Shown here: positions 21,963 through 33,519 of the stretch, piece after piece
Layout of the letters: each line of letters opens with the position of its first letter
Numbering within the stretch: position 1 is the first letter of the stretch
Program-made: the position numbers and the translations under genes
The notes under the pieces: generated by a model
Told to the model about the DNA's origin: nothing
The model's database searches: none
What the model saw: the letters and a program-made list of their open reading frames with translations, nothing else
DNA from: Elmis aenea
Taxonomy: Eukaryota > Arthropoda > Insecta > Coleoptera > Elmidae
Direction of reading: 5' to 3'
Assembly: GCA_947652605.1 (NCBI GenBank)
Contig: OX393578.1
Coordinates: 54,133,415 to 54,197,414, forward strand
DNA: 64,000 bases

Positions 21963-22975
21963 GTGAAAAAAAAAACAAGATATAAAGTTAAATAATAATA
22001 AAAATCTCATTAATTCTATAGTGTGTCTTTAATCAGTTAAAGAACATTCAGAATTTATTTTCAGCAATATTAAATTTTCAAGAACTGCATCAACAAAACA
22101 TTTCTGACTCGTACAATATTTTAATAAATAAATAAAAGACTGAATATCTTAGAAAGACGAAATTAGTTGTTTAAAAATGATTTACAACCGACTTTTAAAG
22201 GTCTTACACCAGGACTAATTTTATTAGTACTCCTACTATTTTTATTTATTAACTTCAAAGTGTTTTGACGAAAAATATCTTTATAAAGTTTTTATAAAAC
22301 TTTCCTTATGTAACATATTAACATTTTTGTACTTCTGTATTAAGAATTAAATTCTCTTTATAATGACACATGCTATTTACAAAAATTAAAGATGGTGTCA
22401 CTACAGAAAAACATATAGGTAAATACATTTCGTAGTAGTGTCAAGAGATGATAAATTGTTTATACCTAATACAAGCCTATTAATTTGCATTATCCTACTT
22501 TAAATTGTTTAATACTTATAGGAGTGCGAATATCAAATTGGGACACCCATTATTTCTTAAAATTTTATTATCGTTGCTTTGCTGATCGTTCGTTTTTCCA
22601 TGTTCTCTAGGGCTCGTTTAATTATTTTAAAACTTACATATCGCGTAGGGAAAAATTTTGTATCTGGCCGATGCTATACTTGGGGGCTATAAATAACGGG
22701 TCCAGTTGGCGCAGCTAAAAAGTAATCTGGCGTACATGCACATACTTCAATTAATATTTTCGCGCTGCACATTAATCAAATGAAGTCCAATGAATCATAC
22801 GTTTCTACATTAATTACCCTACTTGGTAATTAATACTTCCTATGCTATTCAACGATTTTACATAGTCTACGCTGATGTAACGGTATTTATGATTTTTCGA
22901 AAGGTCAGTCGAATAACTCAAAGTACTGGCGTATTTTTTAAAAATAATATATGATAGAAAAATAAGATTTGCTGT
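21963..22975. other. Unannotated sequence
   Basis: No gene or element ends. A GC-richer segment at 22650-22760 contains GGGGGCTATAAATAACGGG, which looks like a TATA box, but no start region or exon follows that I can support. Confidence 0.35.
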
Positions 22976-23722
22976 TCAGGGTGGGCAAATTAGGTTTTTA
23001 TTTTATTTCTCAAATTTGGATGAATGTAGGAAATGATATTTGGTAGATGTTTTGTACTTATGAAAAGGTTTCCCATAGTAATATTCTTAATCATCTCCCA
23101 CCTTCACAGGGGGCTGAAACATGAGACCCCTGTTGTTTTTTTTATCAGAACTTTTTGGGGGGTTGAATTTTAGTAATTAATATTTTTTATTTTGAAAGCT
23201 TAATTTATTTAGAAACTTTTTTATTTTTTAGTTTTTCTCGTAAACATACAGTTTTTAAGTAAAAAATAAAATAAGTGAACATGACCATCAAATATTTTAG
23301 TATAAAACGATTCATTTTGGTGGTTGCTATGGTTTGCTTATGTTCATATTCGGTAGAATTGACGAGTGTAATTCATTTTGACGTTAACGCGGCTAAAACG
23401 CCCGTCAATTCTACCGATATGGACATAAACAAACCATGGCAACCACCAAAATGAATCGTTTTATATTGGAATATTTGATGTTTCATGTTTACTTATTTTA
23501 TTTTTACTCAAAAACTGTAGGTTTACGAGAAAAATCAAAAAATAAAAAAAAGCTCTTACATTTATTCAAATTTGAGAAATAAAATAAAAACCTACCGCTA
23601 CCCTTTAGGGTGGTGTAACTCCGAAAGACGTCTAAGGAAAAAAATTTATATGAAAGACCCCTCTAATTTTTGATAAGGAATCACCTGCCGAATTTTTTGC
23701 AATACTTTTGAAACACCCTGGA
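22976..23722. mobile_element. Foldback element, TTCAGGGTGGGC ends
   Basis: Left arm about 22976-23365 and right arm about 23400-23722 are inverted copies: GGTTTTTATTTTATTTCTCAA, CTGAAAC-type blocks, AAACGATTCATTTTGGTGG and ATTCGGTAGAATTGACG recur inverted. The centre is GC-richer (GACGTTAACGCGGC). The right arm has lost the portion corresponding to 23080-23210. A one-arm relative lies at 42770-43262. No coding capacity. Confidence 0.8.
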
Positions 23723-24759
23723 TATCATGTGAGGTCGATTTATTCATTATCTTGACATTATAGCAAAAATTGGGTAATTTTTCATATTTTCTTTTTTTCT
23801 TGTAGTAGAGTTATGTCGTTAAGAATATACCTTGTAAAACAAACTGTCATTCTGTTGTTTTAAGGATAATTTGACAGAAATAATCACGTTTAATTGTTGA
23901 TTGTTTTTATTTTTGTACCTTAAAAACACGAATATTACGAAAAGTATGATATGTTAGAATGTTTTATTCAAAGTAATAATAATTCTAAAGCTGTAAGTGA
24001 AACATATTTTGATATTTTGATCGTTACCCATAAAGAAGACAACCTAATAAATCCATTTTTGAAAGATTAAAACAAAATCTCATTAATTGTGGGACATTTA
24101 ACAAACCTAGCACAAAGTAATACAAAATTAAATACAGTGAGGAGGTTGTTAGCCTTGTTACTAATGATACAGATAAATATAAGCATATGAAAATTTTGTA
24201 AAATTAGCTAGAAAGCTAAATAAAGATTATTATTATTATTGTTGGTAAAAAAATATGACATTCATGTTAAAAAAAAATTTAATGGACAAAACAAAAAAAA
24301 AGTCCTGTGTATTATTTTTAATGTTAAATTTTGGTTTTATGTACAAAATGCCTCGTACATTGTTTAAATAGCATTTCATTTGGAACCTAAAAAGTTAAAC
24401 TTATCCGGGTTGTTGTTTTTTACGCAAAAAAGTATTGTATTGGTGTGCGGAAACAAAAAATTGGCATGGATGAAAATAATTTCAGGTTTTGTAACTCGTG
24501 ATCTAGTTTTGTTTGGCAATTTATTTTGTATTTTCAATAATAAACCACATATAAAAGCAATATGCACTGAATGAACACCGTATTGCTGTAGTGCCGGCGT
24601 ATGGTAAGAAATGCTGCGCGTCCGCTCGAACGTTAAAAGTCGTTAATCTTTTTGTCTAGCCTTTGTTTTTTTTAGAGACAAACATAGATATACAGTTGCG
24701 CTTTTCTAACAAAATGGTTGTCATATATTTTATTTACTCTAACAAAGAGAGTGTAAAAT
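23723..24759. other. Unassigned; includes a possible retrotransposon 3' tail
   Basis: About 24040-24240 ends in AAAGCTAAATAAAGATTATTATTATTATT, an AATAAA word followed by a TTA run. This resembles the 3' tail of non-LTR elements, like the tail at 37205-37240. No coding part is attached. The GC-richer 24585-24650 and the remainder are unassigned. Confidence 0.35.
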
Positions 24760-24957
24760 AATAGTTATTTATGTATCAAGGCCAAAAAGTGTAACTGTTT
24801 CGGCCGCGTCTGGCAAGACCGAAAAAGTACGTTTTGGCCGAGGTGCATATTACATTTTTTGTGCAAACGAATTATATACAATTTAAATTTTTAGTAATTT
24901 TCAAAATTATAGGTTAGAAACTACGTGACATTCTGTCACTGACAGATGACGGCGTAT

Positions 24958-25079
24958 GTACTGCATTACTGGCCCTTTCCTTAGCAACGGCAAGTTACTT
25001 TTTCGGCCGTTGCTAAGGGTAACGGCCTGAAAAGTAACTTTTACGGCCGTTGCTAAGGATAGGGCCGGTAATGCAGTAC
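24958..25079. repeat. Short hairpin element inside the left arm (mirror copy 27588-27713)
   Basis: GTACTGCATTAC and GTAATGCAGTAC bound a 122-base unit with internal inverted repeats built on CCTTAGCAACGGC and GCCGTTGCTAAGG. The same unit, 126 bases, lies in the opposite arm at 27588-27713. It was present before the arms were duplicated, or was copied with them. Confidence 0.75.
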
Positions 25080-25101
25080 TTTATGGTTGCTAACGCGTCC
25101 G

Positions 25102-25400
25102 TCAAACAGCTGTTTCTAGTACGATCGCACAAAAACTATATTTTTTTTTGTTATTGCGCTTGTAATACCTGTTGGTGTGGCAGTCCACAAATTTTATGTC
25201 CCGAAGAACCTTCATTATTTTTAAAAACAAAACATTTAAAAAAGGCAATTGTTTGTTATTTTCAACCTCCACTGTAATTTTTATGTCTGAGTGAATTTTA
25301 TGTATACAATTTAGAAATTCGTTCAGCTTGTTCAAGCCACAATAATCCGACAATATACACTTCTTTTTGATCGCAAAATTGTTTGCTAAGCTTTGAGACG
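25102..25400 (-). pseudogene. Penelope-like reverse transcriptase fragment
   Basis: The minus strand encodes YCGLNKLNEFLNCIHKIHSD, IKITVEVENNKQLPFLNVLF and, after a short gap, VDCHTNRYYKRNN. The order LNEFL...IKFT.E.E....LPFLDVL...HTNRY is characteristic of the region after the catalytic motif of Penelope-like reverse transcriptases. About 80 codons survive. No catalytic YADD block and no GIY-YIG endonuclease are present. Its 3' part overlaps the inner end of the left arm, so the arm may itself be Penelope-derived. Confidence 0.75.
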
Positions 25401-25877
25401 TTTGAAATACATCGTTTCATGTACGAACACAATTACATATACAAAATGTACCGTACAGAAATCGTTTTTAGCAAATTTAATTTAAAAAACAAGTAGGAAA
25501 AGGATTCAAAATATACTCTGGTACTTGAGGGGTAATGCCTGACCCTCGAACGGCAAATCGTTCGAGCGATGCCAACATGAAAGCGGCGTAGTCAGATTAA
25601 ACCGGTCTTTAATTCGCCTCGCAGCACCCTTTGATATGGTTTTCACACTTAATTTGATCCTACATGCCACAGTTGTAATAGCCAGTACACAGAATAACTA
25701 CAAGTTTTTGCCTTATCCTGTTAAATATATTTATTTACATGGCGAAATGTGCCATGAATAACTTCCACGATGTAGACGTAAGTTACAAGAGCTTTTGAAA
25801 TTATTACTATATCATGAATTGATATAACAAAAAGCTTATTGTTCCTAAACTGACCAAAGCACAATTTATTTATAATG

Positions 25878-27297
25878 ATTACTATTAAGGTGACCAACCG
25901 TCCTCCTTTAGGGAGGACAGTCCTCCTTTTTTCACTTCTGTCCTCCCTTGAAAAGTGTCCTCCTTTTTGCCCTCCTTTTTGTCCTTTTCGATATTTGAAG
26001 ACTAAAATCTGTAAATCTCCAAAAGAAAATACTAGGAATAGGCTGTAATGTTCATATTTTGTCAAATGCAATCAACACGGCGTCATGTGCCATGCCAATT
26101 GATGTAGAATTAATAATAACTACAATTTATTTGTATTTTAGTCGTTTTACCGTTCGCGTGGCTACTTTAAAACAATTTTGTGAAGAAGCGAATGTTGAAT
26201 ACAAAAAACACCTGCTATAGAGCGTGTTCTACAATTATTCGAGCCTCTTCGCTTACATTTTTTGAGTTTAGACAAATGTCCTAAAATCTTGGAGTCGTTT
26301 TTCAATAATGAAATATCTGAGATATTAATGTATTTTGTACATAATCAAGCATCTATTTTTCACAAAATGATTCAAAAGATTGAAGGTGAACACATTTCAG
26401 CTACAGAAGTTAGCCTTATTTTGAATGACTTTATCCTTCAATATAAATCTCGATTTGAAGAAAAATTTCTTCCTTTAATTATTAAAAGAAAAATATCAGA
26501 CTTAAACGAATCAAATCCGGGCATAACGAAAAAGTTTATCAAAGAAGTGCAGAATTTTTACCAAACATGTTTTCAATATATCGAAGAATGGTCTAAAACA
26601 AACCTCAAATAACAGTTTTCAATGGTGTTTTTTGGCTTCATCGCCAGTATGTTGGACAGATATTGAATCTTGTGTTGAGTTTTTATCTAAAGAATTGCCA
26701 GATATTAAAATAGACGACAATTATTGTCTCTTTGAAGCAATTAGAAGACTGAATGTATATTTAAATTCTGAAAAATTAATACAATGGGAAAATCAACACG
26801 TTGAAATTGATAAAAGATGGGTGGAAATATTCAGCCATTTCAAAAATGGACATATTCCATGTGAAAATTTATTTATTTTTGTTCAATTTGTGTTGTGCTG
26901 CCCTGGAACTAATGCAGCAGTTGAAAGAGTTTTTTCAATTGCTAATGATTTTTGGACAAGTGAGAAATCGAGATTGAATGTTGATACTCTAGCTGCAGCA
27001 CTTGCCGTAAAATTCAATATGAAAGACATTTCTTGTTCAGATATTTCCAATATATTGTTAGAAGATAATACACTGCTAAAAAATATTCATTCAATGGAGA
27101 AGTTCTCCTTTAAATAGTTATAGGCATGTAAGCATAAAATTTCATGTTAGTGTTAGTTACAAATGTTTTTATTAAGCATTATCATATTATAATGTTTGCA
27201 ATGCATAAAATGTGTCTTTTATTTATTTACTTTTTTTTTTGCTCTTTAATTTGTGTCCTCCTTTTCATTGTAAGAAAGTTGGTCACCTTATTACTAT
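25878..27297 (+). mobile_element. hAT element with 8-base target duplication
   Basis: The element is 25886-27289 (1404 bases), flanked by exact ATTACTAT duplications (25878-25885 and 27290-27297). Ends: TAAGGTGACCAAC at the left, GTTGGTCACCTT at the right. Subterminal regions carry repeated GTCCTCC/GGAGGAC words, densest at 25900-25985. It contains the C-terminal half of a hAT transposase. N-terminal BED finger and the first catalytic region are deleted, so it is non-autonomous. Confidence 0.95.
26165..27116 (+). pseudogene. hAT transposase, C-terminal half, frameshifted
   Basis: Blocks in order: FCEEANVEYKKHL near 26180, then after a deletion and frame change ERVLQLFEPLRLHF and the frame 26262-26612 (SLDKCPKILESFFNNEISE onward). 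A further frame change near 26612-26640 leads into 26632-27117. The last part has the hAT dimerisation signature: LFIFVQFVLCCPGTNAAVER, then VFSIANDFWTSEKSRLN and LAAALAVKFN. This resembles insect transposases of the type annotated as zinc-finger/hAT-dimerisation proteins. The RW motif segment expected between KKHL and ERVLQ is missing. Not functional. Confidence 0.88.
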
Positions 27298-27950
27298 GTA
27301 ACGAAACTTAGCTATCAGTTAATGTTTCGGATTAGTTCACTTTTCCTCTTTTTTATTTGAAATAATTATTTTAATTGGGTTTTTTAATGGGCTAGAAGCG
27401 AAGAAAAGTCAAGAAAATAAGCTACATGTGCCACAAGCTGCAACTTCGGTTAGCCAGGAAAATAAAGAAAATTTTAATACAATAATAATACAAAAATAAT
27501 AATAGTATAGCGAGTGCAGTTTTAAATTATTTTTTGTGCGATCGTACTAGAAACAGCTGTTTGACGGACGCGTTAGCAACCATAAAGTACTGCATTACCG
27601 GCCCTATCCTTAGCAACGGCCGTAAAAGTTACTTTTCAGGCCGTCACCCTTAGCAACGGCCGAAAAAGTAATTTTTACGGCCGTTGCTAAGGAGAGGGCC
27701 AGTAATGCAGTACATACGCCGTCATCTGTCAGTGACAGAATGTCACGTAGTTTCTAACCTGTAATTTTGAAAATTACTAAAAATTTAAATTGTTTTTAAT
27801 TCGATCGCACAAAAAATGTAATATGCACCTCGGCCAAAACGTACTTTTTCGGCCTTGCCTGTTTGCTGGCCTCGACTACGTCTCGGCCAGCAAACCAGAC
27901 GCGGCCGAAAAAGTTACACTTTTTGGCCTTGATACATAAATAACTATTTT

Positions 27951-28499
27951 GTACTAAATATCTATGCATTTGAATTAAATTCCATTCTACCGTAAACAAT
28001 TTCAAATACAAAAGTATTAATTAAAACATGAAATATCTATGTGTTTTAAAGTCTACCTTACCCATTAGCTTTATTAGCACAACATTGCAGTCTAACTGAA
28101 AAATACAATCAGTTGCACGACAATTAAAAAATAATATCCACAAGATTCCTTTAAACATAACTGCAAAAATTTTCTTCATGAAACTTTATTTAATTATTCT
28201 ATATTAAAAAGAAATTACTTATGACATTCCAAACCGTTCGTTCATCCTAGCTCGCTAGACGGGCAATTAAAACATGAAAATCATTGCGATTCTATATTGG
28301 ACATTTCCCGGTATTTTTCGCTATTAAAAAAGTATGCTATAAAGCTATAACCCTAAAATTACCGCTAATTTTGCAAGTCCGGCTGAAGTAATTTTTCATA
28401 AATCAGCTCTTAATCCATAATCAAAAATAGTTGAGAACAGAACTGGTTGGAAATTTTACAATTAAAATTATTATTTATTACTATTTTCGTGAAGGTGGT
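27951..28499. other. Unannotated AT-rich sequence
   Basis: Nothing recognised between the foldback arm and the 3' end of the next retrotransposon remnant. Confidence 0.5.
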
Positions 28500-29852
28500 C
28501 CCCTTTCGGGTTCCTGTACTGAGACCTATTGGTCTATTGTATCCTCTGATAATAGCCCCTTAAAGGAGTCCTGTATGTTTGCAAAACTCCAGAATTTTCT
28601 TTAAGGGTTTCTTTCTTAACTCTTCTTGGTTGGCTTTTTCCATCCCCAGGAGTACGCCGATAGGGTGTGAATCCTTCACACTGACAAAGTACCTGAAGAG
28701 GAGTTTCTTGTTCTTCACCACATCTTCTGCATATATTTCTAAGAGCCCTATTATGTAGAAGTGTTTGTTTAGCCAACAGTGTCCTGTGGCTGCTCTGATG
28801 TCTTCTGTGCTCATCCTGAGCATTTCTTCTGTCTTTTCTTTAAAGACCTTTGACAAGATAGCCTTAGAATGGGCTTGTCCTGCATTTTTATCCAATGAGC
28901 ATTATATCCCTCATTAAGATACTGCTTGGCTGTTCCATAAAATATACCAACTGCGGGTTCTGGTCCGAAGAAAGGTGTCTCGCTGCCACTTTTGGCTAGA
29001 CGATCTGCCTTCTCGTTCCCTGGTATATTTGTGTGTCCTGGGCACCAAACCAGTTTAACATTATTCCTGCTTCCGAGCACGTTGAGTGCCCGTATGCAGT
29101 TCAGAACAAGTCCTGAGTTTACTTCCGACGAGCCAAGAGCTTTTAACGCTGCTTAGCTTGTCGGACACTATGAAGATTATCTTATTATTAAATTCTTTTT
29201 TAATAGTGTTTTTACACATAAGTGCATAACGTACACTTCGGCTTGAAATATGGTTGCACACTGTCCAAGGCTTACCTACAGATGTGGTCTCAGTTGAACT
29301 GCTCCCCATATTCCACAGCCTGTGCTATTTGCGTTTTTGACCCGTCCGTATACCAGACCAGGCCATTTAGTTCTATTTTCTGACGCTCCCATTGGTCCTG
29401 TGTTGGAGTTATGATTCCAAAGGTTTTGTCAATGGCTAACTTCCTGTTTATTCTATCCGAGATCATACTTAGTGTCGGATGCGTGTCGATCTCGTTGAGA
29501 ATGGCTAAATGCCCTTCTCTACGTCTTCCCTCTTTAAAGGTGATTTTCAGGCTTGTGATTTGACCACAAGGTGAAGAGGAGGTAAATTCAGCAACACTTC
29601 TATTGCCACCTTGGGCGTTGTTGTCATCGCCCCAGTAACACTAGTCGCTGTAACTTGTCTAGTTTATTCCTGAAGTCTTTTATCTGTGTTCTAGTCCACC
29701 AGATCAGACTTGCGTGAGTTACGATGGGTATGGCCATCTTGGTATATATCCAATATATCATACTAGGTGTTAATCCCCAGTTTTTCCCAAGCATCCGCCT
29801 GCAGGTTCATAGAACTACAGTGGTTTTCTTGATGTTTTTCTCTACGTGTAGT

Positions 29853-31630
29853 TTAACCCATTAAGGCCCAGCGTCCTCTTTTAAGGACAAGCGTATATTT
29901 GCTCCAAAACTTTTTTCTTTCTTCGTAATTTCTATTAAGTACTTTTCATTTTATTCGTTAAATGGAGTACCGACGATGACAGGTAATCATATTAGATACA
30001 TTTAGTTTGAATACTTGTTGAGCAGCACTGGTTCGAATCAGACCGATTTTAAGTAGTCAGATACCGTTCGTTACGTTTTTCTTTTTCGAGTCTCAAAACT
30101 TCAAGTAAGTGATTATTTTTGTTATAGTTATAATCAAAAACGATACTTAATTACATTAAGACACATTTTGCATAGTCTGTTCATATTGGTTTTAAATTAT
30201 ACACCCTCTAATCTCCCTGTCCTCAAATGAGGACGCTGGGCGTTTGTGAAATCTTTTTAAATTAGAGCTTTATCTTTTGAGGACACTTTTATTGCAGTGT
30301 ACATGTTTGTGCTAAAATATTTGAATGACTTATAGTGCTTACATGTATATTTTGATCTTGCATCGTACTTTTCAACCCATAGAAAATATGGATAAAAATA
30401 TATTCAAAACTGTCGAAGAAGCATTTGAATATCTTATCTCTGAAGAAATAGAATGTGACATTGTTGCTTTACCGCCAGAAGTAGATGAACTAACCGACGA
30501 AGAAGGTGTAGAATTATAGATGATGACGAACTCTATCTAAGGGAGAAAAAAAAATTGCGCTAGTGAAACAATAAGGGATAATAGATTTAGAAAATCTACT
30601 CTTATAACACCTAAAGAAATGCAAAAACAAGCTAGAGGATTCATGCACTATCGATTCGATTAAAAAAATGAAATTCTAATAATAAGATGGAATGATAACA
30701 ACTCAGTAACACTAGCAACCAATTTTGATAAAGTAAAGCCAACGGTGAAAGTCCAGCGTTGGAGCCGCGAACAAAAAACAACTACAAACGTTCAGCAGCC
30801 TGCAGCCATTCAAGCTCACAACAAATTCATGGGAGGGGTGGATCACCAAGACTGCTATCAGTGGTAAAAAATGGTATTGGCCTTTGTTCACCCGTTTGAT
30901 AGGCATGGCTGTTGTGAATGGTTTTGTGTTGTACAAATACAAACTAGTGCACGGCAGTAACTCAATATCCATCAAGGATTTTCGAAGATAAATAGCTGTG
31001 ACATATTTGAAAAAAGGACATGGAGAACGGTTGGCACGTGGTCGACTTATGTGCTTACCAGTTACTTCTGCGGCTAAGGTTCCAAAAGATGTAAGATATG
31101 ATTCTATGAATCATTATAGAAAAAAGGAGCAATCAAAAACGTTGGCAAATGAAAAACTGCAAAGGAAAGCCAAGGACCTTTTGTGGAAAATGCTATATAT
31201 CTTTGTGCATAACCTACATGTTTTCCGAAATATCATTTAAGAAATAGTTAAAATATTTCATTTATAAATAAATTATTATTTCAGTTTTAGTTTCGTTTGT
31301 AATAATATTTCATGTTTATTTGTATTGAAAGCCAATAAACTGAGTTATGTATCATTAAATATTTTATTTACCATTGTTTATTTCATCGTCAGTAGATATA
31401 AACACTTACTGGAACAGCGAACTCTCGAAAGCTCAATGTTGTTATATTTGTTATACATCGTTATCTGCTATCGCAAGTACTCTCAAATGCCCAGCGTCCT
31501 CATATGAGGACGGCCTATATCTCCGCATTTATTATTCTGACATTATTATTTTTTAAATTGTAATATAGAAGTAAGTTACTAAAATATCTTAAAAAAAAAA
31601 ATAAAAAAAATTTGTGCCTTAATGGGTTAA
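29853..31630 (+). mobile_element. piggyBac element with TTAA duplication, internally deleted
   Basis: The element is 29857-31626 (1770 bases) between two TTAA sites. Its ends are CCCATTAAGGC and GCCTTAATGGG, the CCC...GGG termini of piggyBac. Words built on CCAGCGTCCTC...GAGGACG occur at 29868-29890, at 30216-30240 (CCTCAAATGAGGACGCTGGG) and at 31491-31512 (CCCAGCGTCCTCATATGAGG), like the subterminal repeats of this superfamily. The transposase inside is broken and lacks two of three catalytic aspartates. The insertion splits a non-LTR remnant, so it is younger than that element. Confidence 0.95.
30388..31240 (+). pseudogene. piggyBac transposase remnant (N terminus plus C-terminal third)
   Basis: The N-terminal frame starts MDKNIFKTVEEAFEYLISE and reaches ALPPEVDELTDEEG, the acidic start of piggyBac transposases. 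It breaks after about 43 codons. From 30610 the text resumes far downstream in the protein: KEMQKQARGFMHYRFD, IIRWNDNNSVTLATNFDKV and NKFMGGVDHQD (this carries the third catalytic Asp region). After a frame change follow GKKWYWPLFTRLIGMAVVNG, FVLYKYKLVHG and a basic tail to 31240. The section with the first two catalytic aspartates is deleted. No cysteine-rich finger is apparent at the end. Confidence 0.9.
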
Positions 31631-31765
31631 AGTTAAGTTTGCTGTCTAGAATCACTCCTAAATATTTAAGCTCTCCTACTGTTTTCAGTAGTTCTTTAAA
31701 CAAATATACTGTTTTAGTTCCACACGGTTTACAATTAAACTAGTTTTAGTTGCATTAAAAAGTGC

Positions 31766-32503
31766 AACGTATTCTTTAACTGAAAAACAAAATTGTTGAC
31801 TAAAATGCAAAGTTTTCATTTAACCGCAAAGTTTACAATTCCATATCGCAACAAGAAAAATCGAACATCAATTTAAATCGCATTACAAGCCGTTATAAGC
31901 TTCCAAACAACTCAACTTTTAATTTATAGCAACTCATGCCACGTCAGCGCGTTGCCCCTCGGCAAACGGCCGCGCACAGTTCACTAGACAGTGACGTAAC
32001 GATGAATGCAGTTATAAAAATTATGAAATATCGGGCAAAATGACGGCTGCATAAAGTAATCAAAACCCGACATCCGTATAATTTAAGAAATAATTCTTCA
32101 ATATCGAAAGAGCGTGGCCCCCTTTTATATGCGTACGAGAGTCAGAAGTTCTTAGACGACTTTGTGAAGTTATAAGAAAGCTTTATTACTTTTCTGTAAA
32201 GGAATTGAGCTTTATATAAAATGCAAACACGCGTTCTTCCTCTGAATTTCTACAGGGGTAGGTAAATCCAGCAGTTCATCTTTTGACGTTGAATGAGCTT
32301 TACTTCGTATATAGCGTGCGGTTGAGACCTGATTCGAGAACCGCATTAAAATTATTAATGAATAATTTAAAATATATTGAAATTTCAAAGAAACTTTTTC
32401 TGTTACATCATTTATTTTTTATGTATTACATCCGCCGGCTGTTACAAAGTAGACATGGAAATTTTACGATTTTTCTGTACTTTACATAAGCGCCTGATAA
32501 TTT
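31766..32503. other. Unannotated sequence, partly GC-richer
   Basis: No element ends. GC-richer stretches near 31935-32000 (CACGTCAGCGCGTTGCCCC) and 32120-32160 have no recognised function. Confidence 0.4.
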
Positions 32504-33495
32504 ACAGGGTGTCCCATAAGATATGCCTTCGCTAGCTTTTGCATAAATCGAATGTTTAAGACCTAAATAAAACGTTTATAGCAAACAAATAATCTTTATG
32601 TGTCCCTGCATATACAGGGTGTCTCAGTTATAGTGTACCTAATGTAAAGCATGGTGATCTTGTAAACGGTAAGAGACACAGAGTTGGTTAATGCGTCAAA
32701 CATCTATGATCTAAGAGCAATTGTTCTACTAAAGAAAACTTGAAAAAATCAATAGTTTCTTCGTTATTGATTAGAGAAAAAAAAAACACATCAGGTTTTT
32801 AATTTTTGCTTATAACTTGTTTAATTGAATTCGTGCTCAAAATATTTTTTGACATTATTGTAGCACTATTTTTGCTTAGATTTGATATGTGTCAATAAAT
32901 TTTACATGTTTGTTACTGTGATTATAACGTCAGCTGTATTTAAAAAAAAAGTTCATATTAAAAAAAAACAAAAACAAATGAAGATACGTGAAATTTATCA
33001 GAAAATTTCAAATATACGCAAAAAGTTGCCACTATAATGTCGAAAAATATTTTGTGTGAATTCAACTAGGCAAGTTTAAAGGTCTCTTCTCACCTACCAA
33101 TTTGTCGGTACATTCCGATAAATTGTTTAGTGTGTAGTCTGTCACCCGACCAACCCGACAGTTGGACAAGTTGGAACGGTCGGGTGGCCAGACCATCCAA
33201 CAAGCCAACCGCCCCACCACATTCCCTTAGCTAAGGACTATTAACCGAAAATTTTACGCTATTTATAAATTTGTTATCCACAAAATGGCATCAGAGCCAA
33301 AATAATAAAAAAAGTTATGACGTTTATGCTGTGTTGGTTGGACTGGTCGGGAGGTGTGTAGACAGCACCCAACACGGAGTTCCCGACGCGACGGTCGGTT
33401 CCGACAAGTAAAGGCCTTTAAGCAAAAATTGAAAACCTGATGTATTGGTTTTTTATCAATAGCGCAAAACTATTGATTTTTTTCACTGTAAAACC
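32504..33495. mobile_element. Foldback sequence with TACAGGGTG motifs, interrupted by a short element
   Basis: TTACAGGGTGTCCCATAAG at 32504 and TATACAGGGTGTCTCAGTTA at 32611 open the region. From about 32735 to 32890 a left arm (AACTATTGATT-type block, ACATCAGGTTTTTAATTTTT, GAATTCGTGCTCAAAATAT, GACATTAT) is mirrored on the right by about 33022-33078 and 33419-33495, the right arm being cut by the element at 33079-33418. Arm base about 33020. No coding capacity. Confidence 0.75.
33079..33418. mobile_element. AAAGGCCT-ended inverted-repeat element, copy 2
   Basis: Same family as 14122-14474, with nearly identical interior (GGTCGGGTGGCCAGACCATC, GTTATGACGTTTATGCTGTG). Ends AAGGTCTCTTCTC and inverted AAGGCCTTTACTT. 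It interrupts the right arm of a foldback; the intact left arm (TTGCTTATAACTTGT) shows what the site looked like. A short T/A duplication fits, but the exact length is not settled. Confidence 0.85.
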
Positions 33496-33519
33496 TTTTT
33501 TAACTCATGTGGTAACAGT

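Larger units (their letters stand above)
24760..27950. mobile_element. Large foldback element with about 400-base inverted arms, enclosing Penelope-like and hAT sequence
   Basis: Left arm 24760-25136 and right arm 27531-27950 are inverted copies at high similarity, starting AATAGTTATTTATGTATCAAG. They share GGCCGAAAAAGT motifs, ATGACGGCGTATGTACTGCA, CAAACAGCTGTTTCTAGTACG and GATCGCACAAAAA. The right arm has an extra perfect hairpin, TTTGCTGGCC...GGCCAGCAAA, at about 27868-27908. Between the arms are a Penelope-like reverse transcriptase fragment and a hAT element that inserted later. What moved the arms is unclear: a foldback element, or an inverted pair of partial Penelope copies. Confidence 0.75.
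28500..31765 (-). pseudogene. RNase H-bearing non-LTR remnant, split by piggyBac
   Basis: On the minus strand, 31765-31631 encodes the reverse transcriptase thumb (ELKYLGVILDSKLNF). After the 1.77 kb piggyBac insertion the same frame continues at 29852 with KLHVEKNIKKTT. Further on come RNase H pieces (VKLVWCPGHTNIPGNEKADR near 29000-29080, then GSETPFFGPEPAVGI) and the C-terminal zinc knuckle (CRRCGEEQETPLQVLCQCE, 28640-28730). Removing the piggyBac element and one TTAA joins LDSKLNF to KLHVEK without a break. Several frameshifts divide the rest. Gag, endonuclease and most of the reverse transcriptase are missing. I would place it in the I/LOA/R1 neighbourhood without being sure of the clade. 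Confidence 0.87.

Noticed and set aside
22650..22760. TATAAATA in GC-richer context as a promoter
   Set aside because: A single TATA word in AT-rich DNA is weak evidence, and no start site or exon follows.
24700..28000. Long terminal repeats of an LTR retrotransposon
   Set aside because: The arms are inverted, not direct, and no gag, protease or integrase motif lies between them.
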